64,000 bases of DNA, from positions 4,254-68,253 of the forward strand of contig NZ_CALJON010000034.1 of the NCBI RefSeq assembly GCF_937981445.1. Reading direction: 5' to 3'. Each line of letters begins with the position of its first letter. Position 1 is the first letter of the stretch. Under the pieces are notes generated by a model, which saw only the letters and a list, made by a program, of their open reading frames with translations, was not told where the DNA came from and searched no databases. A program made the translations under genes and the position numbers. The stretch comes from an uncultured Veillonella sp. (GTDB lineage: Bacteria; Bacillota; Negativicutes; Veillonellales; Veillonellaceae). This document shows, one piece after another, positions 25,311 to 34,108 of the stretch.

Positions 25311-26600
25311 ATGGAGCAAGTTAATATAGCTTTATTAGGCTTTGGCACTGTAGGGCGTGGTACTTATGAACTCTTGGTTAAGAACCAAGAGCTCATTGCC
25401 AATCGTTCTGGTGTAGCCATCAAAGTGAAGCGCATTTTTGTGCGCAATGTAGAAAAACATAAGGACTATCAATTAAATGAAGGCACTAGCTTTACTACTA
25501 ATTTTGATGATATTTTAACAGATGAATCAATCCATATTGTGGTGGAAGTCATGGGGGGCACTGATTTTGCAGCTCAATGTGTAGAACAAGCGCTAATGGC
25601 CGGTAAGAATGTGGCTACAGCTAATAAAGATTTATTGGCTGATCGTGGTCCGTACTTGCTCGATTTGGCCGCTAAGAACAAAGTTGACTTACGCTATGAA
25701 GCCAGTGTGTTAGGCGGCGTTCCTATTATTCGTACTTTGTACGAATCCTTAGGAGGCAATAAGATTACAGAAATTATAGGCATTTTAAATGGTACGACCA
25801 ACTTTATTTTGTCCAATATGACGGAAAAAGGAGCTGGCTACGAAGAAGTATTAAAAGAGGCACAAGCTCTTGGCTTTGCTGAAGCAGATCCTACGTCTGA
25901 TGTAGAGGGGTATGATGCAGCACGAAAATTAGCCATTTTGTCATCTATTGCCTTTAACCGAAAACTCTTTTTTGACGATGTGACAGTAGAAGGGATTACT
26001 CGTATTGATGCTACCGATATTGCCTTTGGCAAAGAGTTTGGCTATACCATTAAACTCTTAGGGATTGCTAAGGAGACTAAAAAAGGTTTATCTCTCAATG
26101 TGCACCCCGCTTTTATAGACAATCAGCATCCACTTGCATCTGTGCGTGGGTCGTATAATGCTCTATATGTAAAAGGAAATGGCATTGATGATGCCATGTT
26201 TTATGGTCGCGGTGCCGGCAGCTTGCCTACGGGGAGCTCTGTGGTGAGTGATATTATGGAGATTGCCAAAAATGTAGTAGCTCATAAAACCGGGCAACTT
26301 ATTTCCTATTATTATGCAGATAAAAATTTATATGCACCAGGAAAAATTGAATCGTCTTACTATATTCGCTTATTAGTAGATAATAATACAGGTGTATTAG
26401 CTAAGGTGGCTTCAAAATTAGCGGAGCAACGCATTTCTGTACAATCAGTAATCCAACGCAATGAAAGTGAACAGGCCGCAACGTTAGCGATTGTTACATC
26501 TGTCTGTCCACAGGCCTATATTATGAATGTTATTAATGCCTTCAAGAATTTACGCGTTGTTCGTGAAGTTGGTAGTGTTATTCGTATTATGGCTGAGTAG
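25311..26600 (+). CDS. hom: Homoserine dehydrogenase
   Basis: A 429-aa enzyme reducing aspartate semialdehyde to homoserine. N-terminal NAD(P) loop GFGTVGRGTYE, TANKDLLADRG, catalytic region NGTTNFILSNM and the ADPTSDVEGYDAARKLAILS motif. A C-terminal ACT domain (about 350-429, YIRLLVDNNTGVLAKVASKLAE) fits feedback control by threonine. It is normal in length and is followed 8 bp later by thrB. The semialdehyde comes from asd, also in this window. Confidence 0.96.
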   Translation: MEQVNIALLGFGTVGRGTYELLVKNQELIANRSGVAIKVKRIFVRNVEKHKDYQLNEGTSFTTNFDDILTDESIHIVVEVMGGTDFAAQCVEQALMAGKNVATANKDLLADRGPYLLDLAAKNKVDLRYEASVLGGVPIIRTLYESLGGNKITEIIGILNGTTNFILSNMTEKGAGYEEVLKEAQALGFAEADPTSDVEGYDAARKLAILSSIAFNRKLFFDDVTVEGITRIDATDIAFGKEFGYTIKLLGIAKETKKGLSLNVHPAFIDNQHPLASVRGSYNALYVKGNGIDDAMFYGRGAGSLPTGSSVVSDIMEIAKNVVAHKTGQLISYYYADKNLYAPGKIESSYYIRLLVDNNTGVLAKVASKLAEQRISVQSVIQRNESEQAATLAIVTSVCPQAYIMNVINAFKNLRVVREVGSVIRIMAE

Positions 26601-26608
26601 GAGGAACT

Positions 26609-27523
26609 ATGAAGAAATTAGTAGTTCAAGTGCCTGCTACCAGTGCGAATTGTGGACCAGGCTTTGATTGTTTAGGTTTGGCCTTAAAGCTATATAATAC
26701 ATTTACCTTCACGTATGATGAAGAGGCGACGCACAATACGTATTCTTTTTCTGGATTTGATGCAGAACTATTGGAGCAAGAAGATCAAAGCCAAAACTTG
26801 GTTGGTAGGGCCATGGCTTTTGTATTTGAAGCAGCCCAGGAAGCGCCTAAGTTTGGCCATATAGGGAGTCATTCTGATATTCCACCATCTCGTGGCTTAG
26901 GTAGTAGCTCCACAGCGATAGTGGCAGGTCTCATGTTAGCCAATGGTTTAGTAACAAAGCCCTTAAATCGTGAAGAACTTCTGGTATTGGCAAATAAAAT
27001 TGAAGGACATCCTGATAATGTGGCACCAGCGCTGTTAGGCAATTTAGTATGTGCTGTTAATCATGAAACGGGTTTACTTCATACGACCATACCATTGCTA
27101 GACGAATTGGTGTTTGCCGTTGCTGTTCCAGATGTGGCAGTAGCTACTGAATATGCGCGCAGTGTATTGCCTAAAGAAATTACTCATACAAAGGCGAGTA
27201 CTAATGTAAGTCATGCCACGTTATTTGTTACGGCTTTATTGCAACATAAATTAGAGTATTTAAATATAGCTCTAGAGGACTATTTGCATGTGCCTTATCG
27301 AAAGACCTTAATTCCTCATTGTGAAGAAGTATTTGCCGAAGCTTTACAAAAAGGTGCTTATGGTGCTACTATCAGCGGTTCAGGATCAACTTTAATCGCA
27401 TATTGTCCAAAGGAACAAGCACAGGCTGTAGCAGACGCTATGAAGTCTGTTTTTGAAACAGCGGGCATTGCCTGCAAGGCCTATGTGTTAAGGGCTGATA
27501 CAGCAGGGGCAATATATATATAA
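26609..27523 (+). CDS. thrB: Homoserine kinase
   Basis: A 304-aa GHMP kinase. Motifs: VPATSANCGPGFDCLGLAL (7-25), the ATP loop PPSRGLGSSSTAIVAG, EGHPDNVAPALLG and the C-terminal GATISGSGSTLIA. It phosphorylates homoserine for threonine synthase. ThrC is not adjacent. Threonine is also the source of the cobalamin aminopropanol arm made by the downstream cob genes. Confidence 0.96.
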   Translation: MKKLVVQVPATSANCGPGFDCLGLALKLYNTFTFTYDEEATHNTYSFSGFDAELLEQEDQSQNLVGRAMAFVFEAAQEAPKFGHIGSHSDIPPSRGLGSSSTAIVAGLMLANGLVTKPLNREELLVLANKIEGHPDNVAPALLGNLVCAVNHETGLLHTTIPLLDELVFAVAVPDVAVATEYARSVLPKEITHTKASTNVSHATLFVTALLQHKLEYLNIALEDYLHVPYRKTLIPHCEEVFAEALQKGAYGATISGSGSTLIAYCPKEQAQAVADAMKSVFETAGIACKAYVLRADTAGAIYI

Positions 27524-27525
27524 AA

Positions 27526-27554
27526 TTGCAAAACTTTCTTAATTACGATATAAT
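27526..27554 (+). promoter_or_regulatory. Sigma-A promoter for tRNA-Pro, beginning next to the thrB stop
   Basis: TTGCAA (27526-27531), 17-bp spacer, TATAAT (27549-27554). A hairpin with 11-nt arms (27573-27583 / 27597-27607) lies between the start site and the tRNA and has only a weak T run. Confidence 0.7.
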
Positions 27555-27633
27555 TAGATATATAGATATTATAAATGATTTCGGGGTATACTTTCTCGAA
27601 ATCATTTGTCTTTATCAAAAGACTTATGTACTA

Positions 27634-27710
27634 CGGGACGTAGCTCAGCTTGGTAGAGCGCTACCTTGGGGTGGTAGAGGTCGCAAGTTCAAATCTTGTC
27701 GTTCCGACCA
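27634..27710 (+). tRNA. tRNA-Pro (GGG)
   Basis: 77-nt cloverleaf. Acceptor CGGGACG pairs with CGTTCCG, D stem GCTC/GAGC, and anticodon stem CTACC/GGTAG encloses the loop TTGGGGT with anticodon GGG at 27668-27670. The T arm is GCAAG-TTCAAAT-CTTGT (G-T pair). C1-G72 and an encoded CCA fit proline. Confidence 0.95.
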
Positions 27711-27762
27711 TGTAAGATGGTTTATTAATTGAGTCGTTTTTAAGAAAGAGGAAAAAATCTGA

Positions 27763-28638
27763 ATGAATAATGTAAAAACAGCTGTTTTATTAGCATTGAT
27801 GACAGGGTTGTTGATGGTTATTGGTCAGCTCGTGGCTGGTCGCACAGGGCTGCTTACAATGTTTGTTATTTCCATGGCTATGAATGTAATTAGTTATTGG
27901 AATAGTGATAAAATTGTGCTTAGTATGTACAAGGCACAACCAGTAGATCAATCAAATAATCCCACACTGTACAATATGGTAGGCCGTTTAGCTCAAAATG
28001 GTGGTTTACCTATGCCTAAGGTATATATAATCGATTCCAATGTACCAAATGCTTTTGCTACGGGGCGTAATCCGGAGCATGGGGCTGTGGCAGTTACAAC
28101 AGGGATTATGGATTTGCTTACAGATGATGAAATTGAAGGCGTACTAGCCCATGAATTGACTCATATTAAGCATCGTGATACGTTAATTAGTACTATTGCT
28201 GCTACTTTAGCTGGTGTTATTACGATGATTGCTAATATGATGCAAATGTTTGCTATCTTTGGTCGTAGTGATGACCGCGAAGGTGGTAGCAATCCGATAG
28301 TTATGTTAGCAACGATTATTTTAGCACCTATTGCAGCGGCCCTTATCCAAATGGCCATATCCCGTTCCCGTGAGTATTTAGCAGATGAAGGGGGCGCTAT
28401 GATGAGTGGTAAGCCTTTATCCCTTGCATCAGCACTAGCTAAAATTGATTACTACTCAAAATATGGAGCTTTACCAGCTGGTACAAGCCAAATGGAAACA
28501 ACTTCTCATATGTTTATTATCAATCCACTTAGCCATTTAAAAGGTGGCATGAGCAATTTATTTAGTACCCATCCTAGTACGGAATCTCGTATTGAACAAT
28601 TAAAACAAATTGCCACGCGCATGCCAGTGCGATCTTAA
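27763..28638 (+). CDS. htpX: Membrane metalloprotease HtpX
   Basis: A 291-aa M48 family zinc protease. Two N-terminal transmembrane helices (about 7-42), zinc motif HELTH at 130-134 with the third ligand in SREYLADEGGA, and two further hydrophobic segments (about 145-165, 180-200). It degrades misfolded membrane proteins from the cytoplasmic side. Normal length; monocistronic with a strong terminator. Confidence 0.95.
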   Translation: MNNVKTAVLLALMTGLLMVIGQLVAGRTGLLTMFVISMAMNVISYWNSDKIVLSMYKAQPVDQSNNPTLYNMVGRLAQNGGLPMPKVYIIDSNVPNAFATGRNPEHGAVAVTTGIMDLLTDDEIEGVLAHELTHIKHRDTLISTIAATLAGVITMIANMMQMFAIFGRSDDREGGSNPIVMLATIILAPIAAALIQMAISRSREYLADEGGAMMSGKPLSLASALAKIDYYSKYGALPAGTSQMETTSHMFIINPLSHLKGGMSNLFSTHPSTESRIEQLKQIATRMPVRS

Positions 28639-28645
28639 TAATGAG

Positions 28646-28671
28646 AGCCCAAGCCATGCTTGGGCTTTTCT
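28646..28671 (+). terminator. Terminator of htpX
   Basis: 9-bp stem AGCCCAAGC / GCTTGGGCT (28646-28654, 28658-28666) with loop CAT and a T-rich tail. Confidence 0.9.
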
Positions 28672-28736
28672 TTTTGGGGTGAATAAAATATAAATTAAGA
28701 TTTTATTGAATTTAATAGTAGATTCGAGGTGCTTTT

Positions 28737-29240
28737 ATGACTAAAATTTATACTAAAACAGGTGATGCAGGGCTTACCTCATTAGGAACTGGGGAACGCA
28801 TTAAAAAGTCGTCTTTACGTGTAGACTCTTATGGCACGATTGATGAATTACAGGCTGTATTAGGCCTGTGTCGAGCCTTTGCGAAGCATGAAGATTGTAA
28901 GACTTATGTATATGAGATAGAACGTGATTTATGGTTACTCATGGCTGATGTGGCTAGCTTAGGTCAAGCGCCTATGATAAGTGAAGAACATATTACGAAG
29001 TTAGAGCGAATCATAGATCGTTATGATGAGATATTACCGCCATTAACGGTTTTTATCGTACCAGGTGGCAATGAAAGCTCTGCTTTTTTCCATCAAGCTC
29101 GGACCCTAGTGCGACGTGCTGAACGGGCACTTTGGCGTTTAAAGGATAGCGGGGAAGAAGTACATGATGTAAATGTAAGATATTTGAATCGCTTATCTGA
29201 TTGTTGTTATATGCTGGCTCGTGTTGAAGAAGAGTTATAA
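28737..29240 (+). CDS. ATP:cob(I)alamin adenosyltransferase, PduO type
   Basis: A 167-aa enzyme that transfers the 5'-deoxyadenosyl group of ATP to cob(I)alamin. The PduO ATP motif KIYTKTGDAGLTSL opens the protein, VDSYGTIDELQA follows, and FIVPGGNESSAFFHQARTLVRRAER is the cobalamin-site helix. It lies beside the cobU-cobC cluster on the same strand but is separated by a terminator and a convergent small gene. Confidence 0.93.
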   Translation: MTKIYTKTGDAGLTSLGTGERIKKSSLRVDSYGTIDELQAVLGLCRAFAKHEDCKTYVYEIERDLWLLMADVASLGQAPMISEEHITKLERIIDRYDEILPPLTVFIVPGGNESSAFFHQARTLVRRAERALWRLKDSGEEVHDVNVRYLNRLSDCCYMLARVEEEL

Positions 29241-29248
29241 GTGAAAAA

Positions 29249-29288
29249 AGCTATGTTACTACTCAGGTGAGCAGTAACATAGCTTTTA
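29249..29288. terminator. Bidirectional terminator between the adenosyltransferase and a convergent ORF
   Basis: Perfect 12-bp stem (29249-29260 with 29273-29284), A-rich before and T-rich after. Confidence 0.88.
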
Positions 29289-29606
29289 TTCTTCATAAAG
29301 TATATCGTGTGGGCTAGGATAAAAGAAATATATCGTGTTAATATGGTATTGGAACTTTTCGCGAAGCTTGGCGGCAAAAATAGTTTCAAAATCTAATAGT
29401 TCATCGCTTTTAATGGAACTATCTTCTACAAGCACATGAAGTTCGGGGTCTACATGAGGCGCATTGTCTGGCAATTGATCAGGATTTAAGGGAATTGATA
29501 CTATGACACGACTGGTACATATATAATTATTAGTTTCGTCATAGGCTACTATGCGATATGTATTTTCCCATAAAGTAGCCAGCACTTGGAGTGATAAATT
29601 GAGCAT
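29286..29606 (-). CDS. Hypothetical protein, 106 aa
   Basis: I do not recognise the family. It is a small acidic soluble-looking protein. The first half is strand-rich (LATLWENTYRIVAYDETNNYICTSRVIVSIPL); the second half has an acidic helix and ends in YFFYPSPHDILYEE. The ATG at 29606 is preceded by AAAGGAAAG. A TTG start 15 nt earlier is possible but would place that RBS inside the gene. It stands alone, convergent with the adenosyltransferase and divergent from cobU. Confidence 0.6.
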   Translation of the reverse strand: MLNLSLQVLATLWENTYRIVAYDETNNYICTSRVIVSIPLNPDQLPDNAPHVDPELHVLVEDSSIKSDELLDFETIFAAKLREKFQYHINTIYFFYPSPHDILYEE

Positions 29607-29621
29607 AGACTTTCCTTTCAA

Positions 29622-29877
29622 GATTTGAGTAATTGGATAGGATCCATAAAGTTTGATGCACTTAGTTAAATCGACTTAGTCGAATAGAGTAAATTAAATC
29701 ACTTCAGTGAGATGAACTAAGTCAAATTGGTTAAACAAGATGAACTAAGTATAACGTTTTCATAGAGAGTAGTAAATAGATTAATTTTACGGACAGTAAT
29801 CAATAGATTAATTTTTCATAAAAGAAAATTCAAGATATAATAGATACGATATGATAGAAAGAGTTTATAAAAGTTAG
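29622..29877. repeat. Spacer before cobU with short repeats
   Basis: GATGAACTAAGT occurs twice (29711-29722 and 29739-29750). The short palindromes CGACTTAGTCG and CACTTCAGTG precede them. No B12 riboswitch core was found. A cobU promoter was not resolved. Confidence 0.45.
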
Positions 29878-29883
29878 GTGACT

Positions 29884-30603
29884 ATGAGTTCAAAAATTAT
29901 TCTTTGTACAGGCGGCGCTCGCAGTGGAAAGAGCGAATTTGCCGAAGCCTTAGCCAATCAAATAGCTATACATGAGGAGCTACCCGAATATACACATAAG
30001 GGGATTGCCGAACAGGTGCATAAGAGTGTACCCGAACAGACCCATGAGGGAGTTCCCGAGCATACACATAGGGGAACACTGGAACAGACTAGCCTTGTAA
30101 AAGGCGGTCATAAAGTGTATGTAGCAACGGGTCAGGCCTTTGATGAGGAAATGGTAGACCGCATCAAAAAACATAAAGTACGACGTGGAGAATCCTGGAC
30201 TACTTTTGAGCTACCACATATGTTACAGGACCAATGGTCTAATGTATTAGCTGCACCAGGTCAAGTTATACTCGTAGATTGTCTAACTATGTATGTGACA
30301 AATGCTCTCTTGCGAATGCCTTCTATGGAGTCGGTTGATTTAGAGTCTGTGACGAAGGAATTATGTGACGACTTAGAGTGTATTATAGAGAAAACCCATA
30401 AGGCCAATAAGACGCTTATTTTCGTTACCAATGAAGTGGGGCAAGGCATTGTTCCTGATAATGCGTTAAGCCGTCATTTTAGGGACATATCCGGTATAAT
30501 TAATCAAAGGGTAGCAGCTCTAGCAGATGAAGTATATTTAACAGTCAGTGGTATTACTATAGAAATTAAAGCCCGCCAGGTAAATGTAAATACATTAATT
30601 TAG
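29884..30603 (+). CDS. cobU: Adenosylcobinamide kinase / cobinamide-phosphate guanylyltransferase
   Basis: A 239-aa CobU. P-loop GGARSGKSEFAE (10-21), VDCLTMYVTN, and the C-terminal NEVGQGIVPDNALSRHFRD. It phosphorylates adenosylcobinamide and then attaches GMP. The usual length is about 180 aa. The excess is an insertion at about 28-75, between the first helix and the YVATGQAFDEEM strand, made of five imperfect 8-aa repeats (consensus VPEQTHEG, 33-72). The ATG at 29884 has AGGTG just upstream; a GTG two codons earlier is less likely. Confidence 0.92.
   Translation: MSSKIILCTGGARSGKSEFAEALANQIAIHEELPEYTHKGIAEQVHKSVPEQTHEGVPEHTHRGTLEQTSLVKGGHKVYVATGQAFDEEMVDRIKKHKVRRGESWTTFELPHMLQDQWSNVLAAPGQVILVDCLTMYVTNALLRMPSMESVDLESVTKELCDDLECIIEKTHKANKTLIFVTNEVGQGIVPDNALSRHFRDISGIINQRVAALADEVYLTVSGITIEIKARQVNVNTLI
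29980..30099 (+). repeat. Five tandem 24-bp units inside cobU
   Basis: Units encode LPEYTHKG, IAEQVHKS, VPEQTHEG, VPEHTHRG and TLEQTSLV, all in frame. Confidence 0.85.
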
Positions 30604-30681
30604 CAATTAAATTAGTTGTACAATATTATTCATACTTCATAAAGTAAATTCATAGGATAGCATGATAAGATTGGCACAAAG

Positions 30682-30791
30682 ATTTAGGCTAGGCTTAAGA
30701 TAGATTTAAGATAGGCTTAATATAGCCTTAATATAGTCTTAATATAGGTTTAAGATAGATTTTTGATAGACTTAATATAGATTTTATATAG
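30682..30791. repeat. Ten 11-bp tandem repeats in perfect phase before cobQ
   Basis: Units end in TAG and follow the pattern N-Y-T-T-A-A-K-A-T-A-G: 30682 ATTTAGGCTAG, 30693 GCTTAAGATAG, 30704 ATTTAAGATAG, 30715 GCTTAATATAG, 30726 CCTTAATATAG, 30737 TCTTAATATAG, 30748 GTTTAAGATAG, 30759 ATTTTTGATAG, 30770 ACTTAATATAG and 30781 ATTTTATATAG. There is no slip in register. The last unit abuts the cobQ RBS. Confidence 0.92.
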
Positions 30792-30803
30792 GAGGTAGAC
30801 TGA

Positions 30804-32339
30804 ATGGCAAAAAAAATTATGCTCCAAGGCACTAGTTCTAATGTAGGTAAGAGTGTATTGGCTACAGCCTTGTGTCGAATTTTTTATCAACAAGGCTATA
30901 AAACAAGTCCTTTTAAGGCTCAAAATATGGCACTCAATTCATATGTTACCTTGTGGGGCCATGAAATCGGTCGCGCGCAAGTGGCACAGGCTGAGGCCGC
31001 TGGGATTCCTCCTATGGTACAAATGAATCCGGTGTTGTTAAAACCAACCGGAAATCAGTCATCTCAAGTTGTTTTGATGGGCAAGCCAGTTGGTGTATAT
31101 AGTGCTAAAGAGTATCATACAAAATACTCTTTAACAGCGCTCGATAAAGTAAAAGAAAGTCTTTTATATTTAGATGAACATTTTGAACGCATTGTTATTG
31201 AAGGCGCTGGAAGTCCGGCAGAAGTCAATTTAAAAGCTAATGATATTGTCAATATGAGAGTCGCTAAAATGGCAAATGTTCCGGTCTTATTGGTGGCTGA
31301 TATTGATCGTGGTGGTGCTATTGCAGCTATTGTAGGCACCTTAGAGCTTCTAGAACCAGCAGAACGAGAGTTGGTTAAGGGGATTATTATTAATAAATTC
31401 CGCGGTGATATTAATTTGTTAACCCCCGCATTAGACTTTATTGAAGAAAAAACCGGTAAGAAAGTAGTCGGTGTCATTCCGGCTATTGAAAATCTAGATA
31501 TTGATGAAGAGGATTCAGTAGCATTAGAAGGTCATAGTTATGTAAAAGACAAGGATCTGACTATTACGGTGATTCAAACGCCTAAAATTTCTAACTTTAC
31601 TGATTTTGATGCACTGCGCTATGAACCTGATGTGGCCCTTCGTTTCGTAAAACCAGGCGAGCCCATTGGCCATAGTGATTTAATTATTTTGCCTGGCTCT
31701 AAAAATACCTTAGCTGATTTAGCCTATTTAAAAAATGCTGGCTATAAAGAAGAAATAGACGCACTCGTTAATAAAGGTGTACCTGTTATTGGTATTTGTG
31801 GGGGCTATCAAATGTTAGGCACTCAATTGCATGATCCTCAAGGTGTAGAAGGACCGGTAGCACAGATGGAGGGCTTAGGTTTATTGCCCATGATTACTAC
31901 CATGACTGACCAAAAATTAACTCATCAAGTAAATTTTGACGCACCTGCCATAGACTTTTTAGGCGCTCGTTTTAGTGGCCACGCTATGAAAGGCTATGAA
32001 ATTCACATGGGCCGTACTGAATTTATGGAAGAATTAGATCATCCATTTCATATAAAAACACGCAGCAATGAAATAGCAGACGAGTTAGATGGTGGGATTA
32101 GCAAATCACAGCGGATTATGGGCACTTATATTCACGGTGTATTTGATAATGACGCATTTCGTCATTTTATTTTAGACCAATTGCGCAAGGAAAAGGGCTT
32201 ACCAATCATTCAGCGGACATTTAATTATTTTGACCATAAAGAAGCGGCCTATGACCGTTTGGCTCATATTGTGGCCGAGCATTTAGATTTAGATTATATT
32301 AATTCTTTATTTGAGGAGCCAGATGTATGGAATGGTTAA
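30804..32339 (+). CDS. cobQ: Cobyric acid synthase
   Basis: A 511-aa glutamine-dependent amidotransferase that amidates four carboxylates of adenosylcobyrinate a,c-diamide. The N-terminal synthetase has MLQGTSSNVGKSVLATALCR and FKAQNMALNSYVT. The C-terminal class I glutaminase-like domain has VIGICGGYQMLG with the nucleophile Cys and GTYIHGVFDN with the His. Normal length. RBS AGGAGGTAG. Overlaps cbiB by 13 bp. Confidence 0.96.
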   Translation: MAKKIMLQGTSSNVGKSVLATALCRIFYQQGYKTSPFKAQNMALNSYVTLWGHEIGRAQVAQAEAAGIPPMVQMNPVLLKPTGNQSSQVVLMGKPVGVYSAKEYHTKYSLTALDKVKESLLYLDEHFERIVIEGAGSPAEVNLKANDIVNMRVAKMANVPVLLVADIDRGGAIAAIVGTLELLEPAERELVKGIIINKFRGDINLLTPALDFIEEKTGKKVVGVIPAIENLDIDEEDSVALEGHSYVKDKDLTITVIQTPKISNFTDFDALRYEPDVALRFVKPGEPIGHSDLIILPGSKNTLADLAYLKNAGYKEEIDALVNKGVPVIGICGGYQMLGTQLHDPQGVEGPVAQMEGLGLLPMITTMTDQKLTHQVNFDAPAIDFLGARFSGHAMKGYEIHMGRTEFMEELDHPFHIKTRSNEIADELDGGISKSQRIMGTYIHGVFDNDAFRHFILDQLRKEKGLPIIQRTFNYFDHKEAAYDRLAHIVAEHLDLDYINSLFEEPDVWNG

Positions 32340-33307
32340 TTAATAATTCCCATTATCTAATTCCATTATGGGCCTTTTTATTGGACTGCTTACTAGGTGA
32401 TCCTCACACAAAATACCATCCTGTAGCACTTATAGGGCGCTGCATTGGGTATTATGAAAAACGGCTTTATAAGATTAAAGACACACCTAAGCAACAACTT
32501 TTCCATGGATTTTTGACTGTTGTACTAGTTATTTTTACAGTACTTATTATCGCCTTTTTATTGCAACTCATAGGAGGCACCTTAAATCCTTGGATAGGCT
32601 ATGCAGTGGATGTGGTACTATTGTATATTGCTATTAGTCCGCGCAGTTTAGGTGGTGCGGGCTTAGAAATTGCTGATTTGTTACGTCAAAATAATATAGA
32701 TAAAGCAAGACAACGTGTAAGTTATATTGTGGGGCGCAAAACGAGTGATTTAGATGAAGGTGAAATCACCCGTGCTACAGTTGAAACAGTGGCCGAAAAT
32801 ACCGTAGATGGCATTATAGCGCCGCTCCTGTTCTTTGCACTTTTTGGTAGCTTGGGAGCCATCTTTTACCGCACTGTTAATACACTAGATTCCATGCTTG
32901 GCTATAAAAATGAACGGTACTTGCTCTTTGGTCGAGTAGCTGCTCGCCTTGACGATGTGGCTAATTACATACCGGCACGGCTTACCTTTCTTTTATATGT
33001 ACTTTCGGCGGCCATACTTCGGCACGATTGGAAGGCTGCTTTACATATAACATTTCGTGACGCTCATAAGCATCCCAGTCCCAATGGAGGTTATGCAGAA
33101 GCACCGGTGGCTGGGGCGCTGCATATTCGCTTGGGGGGCTATAATACATATGGTGAAATAACTAGTTTTAGAGCCTATATGGGAGACCCTAAGAACCCCT
33201 TGCGAGCCTATCATATTGTAAAAACAGTGGGTTTAATGTATATTTGTACTCTCTTAGGGATTGTTGTAAGTATGGTACTTTCAAAATTCGTATTAAGCTT
33301 ATTTTAA
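32327..33307 (+). CDS. cbiB: Adenosylcobinamide-phosphate synthase CbiB
   Basis: A 326-aa polytopic membrane protein that joins cobyric acid to aminopropanol phosphate. It has the family openings LDCLLGDPHTKYHPVALIGR, the central TVETVAENTVDGIIAPLLFF and FRDAHKHPSPNGGYAEAPVAGAL. About five hydrophobic segments. Its start lies within the 3' end of cobQ, so it is coupled. Called cobD in some species. Confidence 0.94.
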   Translation: MEWLINNSHYLIPLWAFLLDCLLGDPHTKYHPVALIGRCIGYYEKRLYKIKDTPKQQLFHGFLTVVLVIFTVLIIAFLLQLIGGTLNPWIGYAVDVVLLYIAISPRSLGGAGLEIADLLRQNNIDKARQRVSYIVGRKTSDLDEGEITRATVETVAENTVDGIIAPLLFFALFGSLGAIFYRTVNTLDSMLGYKNERYLLFGRVAARLDDVANYIPARLTFLLYVLSAAILRHDWKAALHITFRDAHKHPSPNGGYAEAPVAGALHIRLGGYNTYGEITSFRAYMGDPKNPLRAYHIVKTVGLMYICTLLGIVVSMVLSKFVLSLF

Positions 33308-33342
33308 TAATTTCTATTTGAAGTCTAAGAAAGGATATATGC

Positions 33343-34098
33343 ATGAATGCTTTTTTTGTGGGTTTGCAATTTTTAACCCGATTAAAATTAGTGAATCAAA
33401 CGGAATGGAACATAGAAGATTTTGGAAAAAGCGTTGTGTACTTTCCTTTAGTAGGTGCTATCATTGGGGCTTTTCTAGTTGCCTTGTGGTATGTATTAAG
33501 TCCTTTAATACCAATCTCCCTATTAGGTCTAGGGCTTGTTATTTTTGAATTTCTTTTCACTGGTGGTCTGCATGCAGATGGCTTTATGGATACTTGTGAT
33601 GGTCTGTTTTCTGGCCGTGATAAAGAGCGTAAATTAGCTATAATGAAGGATAGTCGTGTAGGCTCTAATGGAGTAGTGGGCTTTGTATTTTTAGTTCTAT
33701 TAAAATGGCAGCTCTTAGTAGCCATGCCAAGTCAATACATATATGAATTGCTATTTATAATGCCCTTGCTAAGTCGTTATGGTTTAACCTTGAGCATTCG
33801 CCTATTCCCATATGCGCGACCAGAAGGTATGGGGAAAGCCTTTGCTATCTATTCCCCTAAATCCACTTTGTGGTGGGCCAGCTTTATGGCCCTCTTGCCA
33901 GTCGTATATTTTGGCTGGCATTACTTAATACTTTTTAGTGCTATGCTAGGTATTAATTTATGGTTGAATCATTTTATAACTAAGCAAATTGATGGTGTTA
34001 CAGGTGATACCTACGGCTTTGTAGTCGAAACGAGTGAGGTTTTATTTATTTTACTAATGCTACTACTCATAGATAGTAGCAAGTATATTTTGCTTTAG
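33343..34098 (+). CDS. cobS: Adenosylcobinamide-GDP ribazoletransferase
   Basis: A 251-aa membrane enzyme joining GDP-cobinamide to alpha-ribazole (phosphate). It has the family motif GGLHADGFMDTCDGLFSGRDKERKL at about 75-99 in short pieces (HADGFMDTCDG) and the C-terminal GVTGDTYGFVVE. Several transmembrane helices. RBS AAAGGA. It is followed 10 bp later by the kinase gene. Confidence 0.94.
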   Translation: MNAFFVGLQFLTRLKLVNQTEWNIEDFGKSVVYFPLVGAIIGAFLVALWYVLSPLIPISLLGLGLVIFEFLFTGGLHADGFMDTCDGLFSGRDKERKLAIMKDSRVGSNGVVGFVFLVLLKWQLLVAMPSQYIYELLFIMPLLSRYGLTLSIRLFPYARPEGMGKAFAIYSPKSTLWWASFMALLPVVYFGWHYLILFSAMLGINLWLNHFITKQIDGVTGDTYGFVVETSEVLFILLMLLLIDSSKYILL

Positions 34099-34108
34099 GA
34101 GGCTCGGT

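Noticed and set aside
27526..27732. 68-aa ORF overlapping the tRNA region
   Set aside because: It reads through the tRNA-Pro gene and its promoter; the protein is the usual tRNA-derived false ORF.
29622..29877. Cobalamin riboswitch before cobU
   Set aside because: No B12-box or aptamer core is visible in this AT-rich repeat-containing spacer.
33318..33548. 76-aa ORF at the start of cobS
   Set aside because: Shadow of cobS in another frame; the cobS frame has the family motifs.
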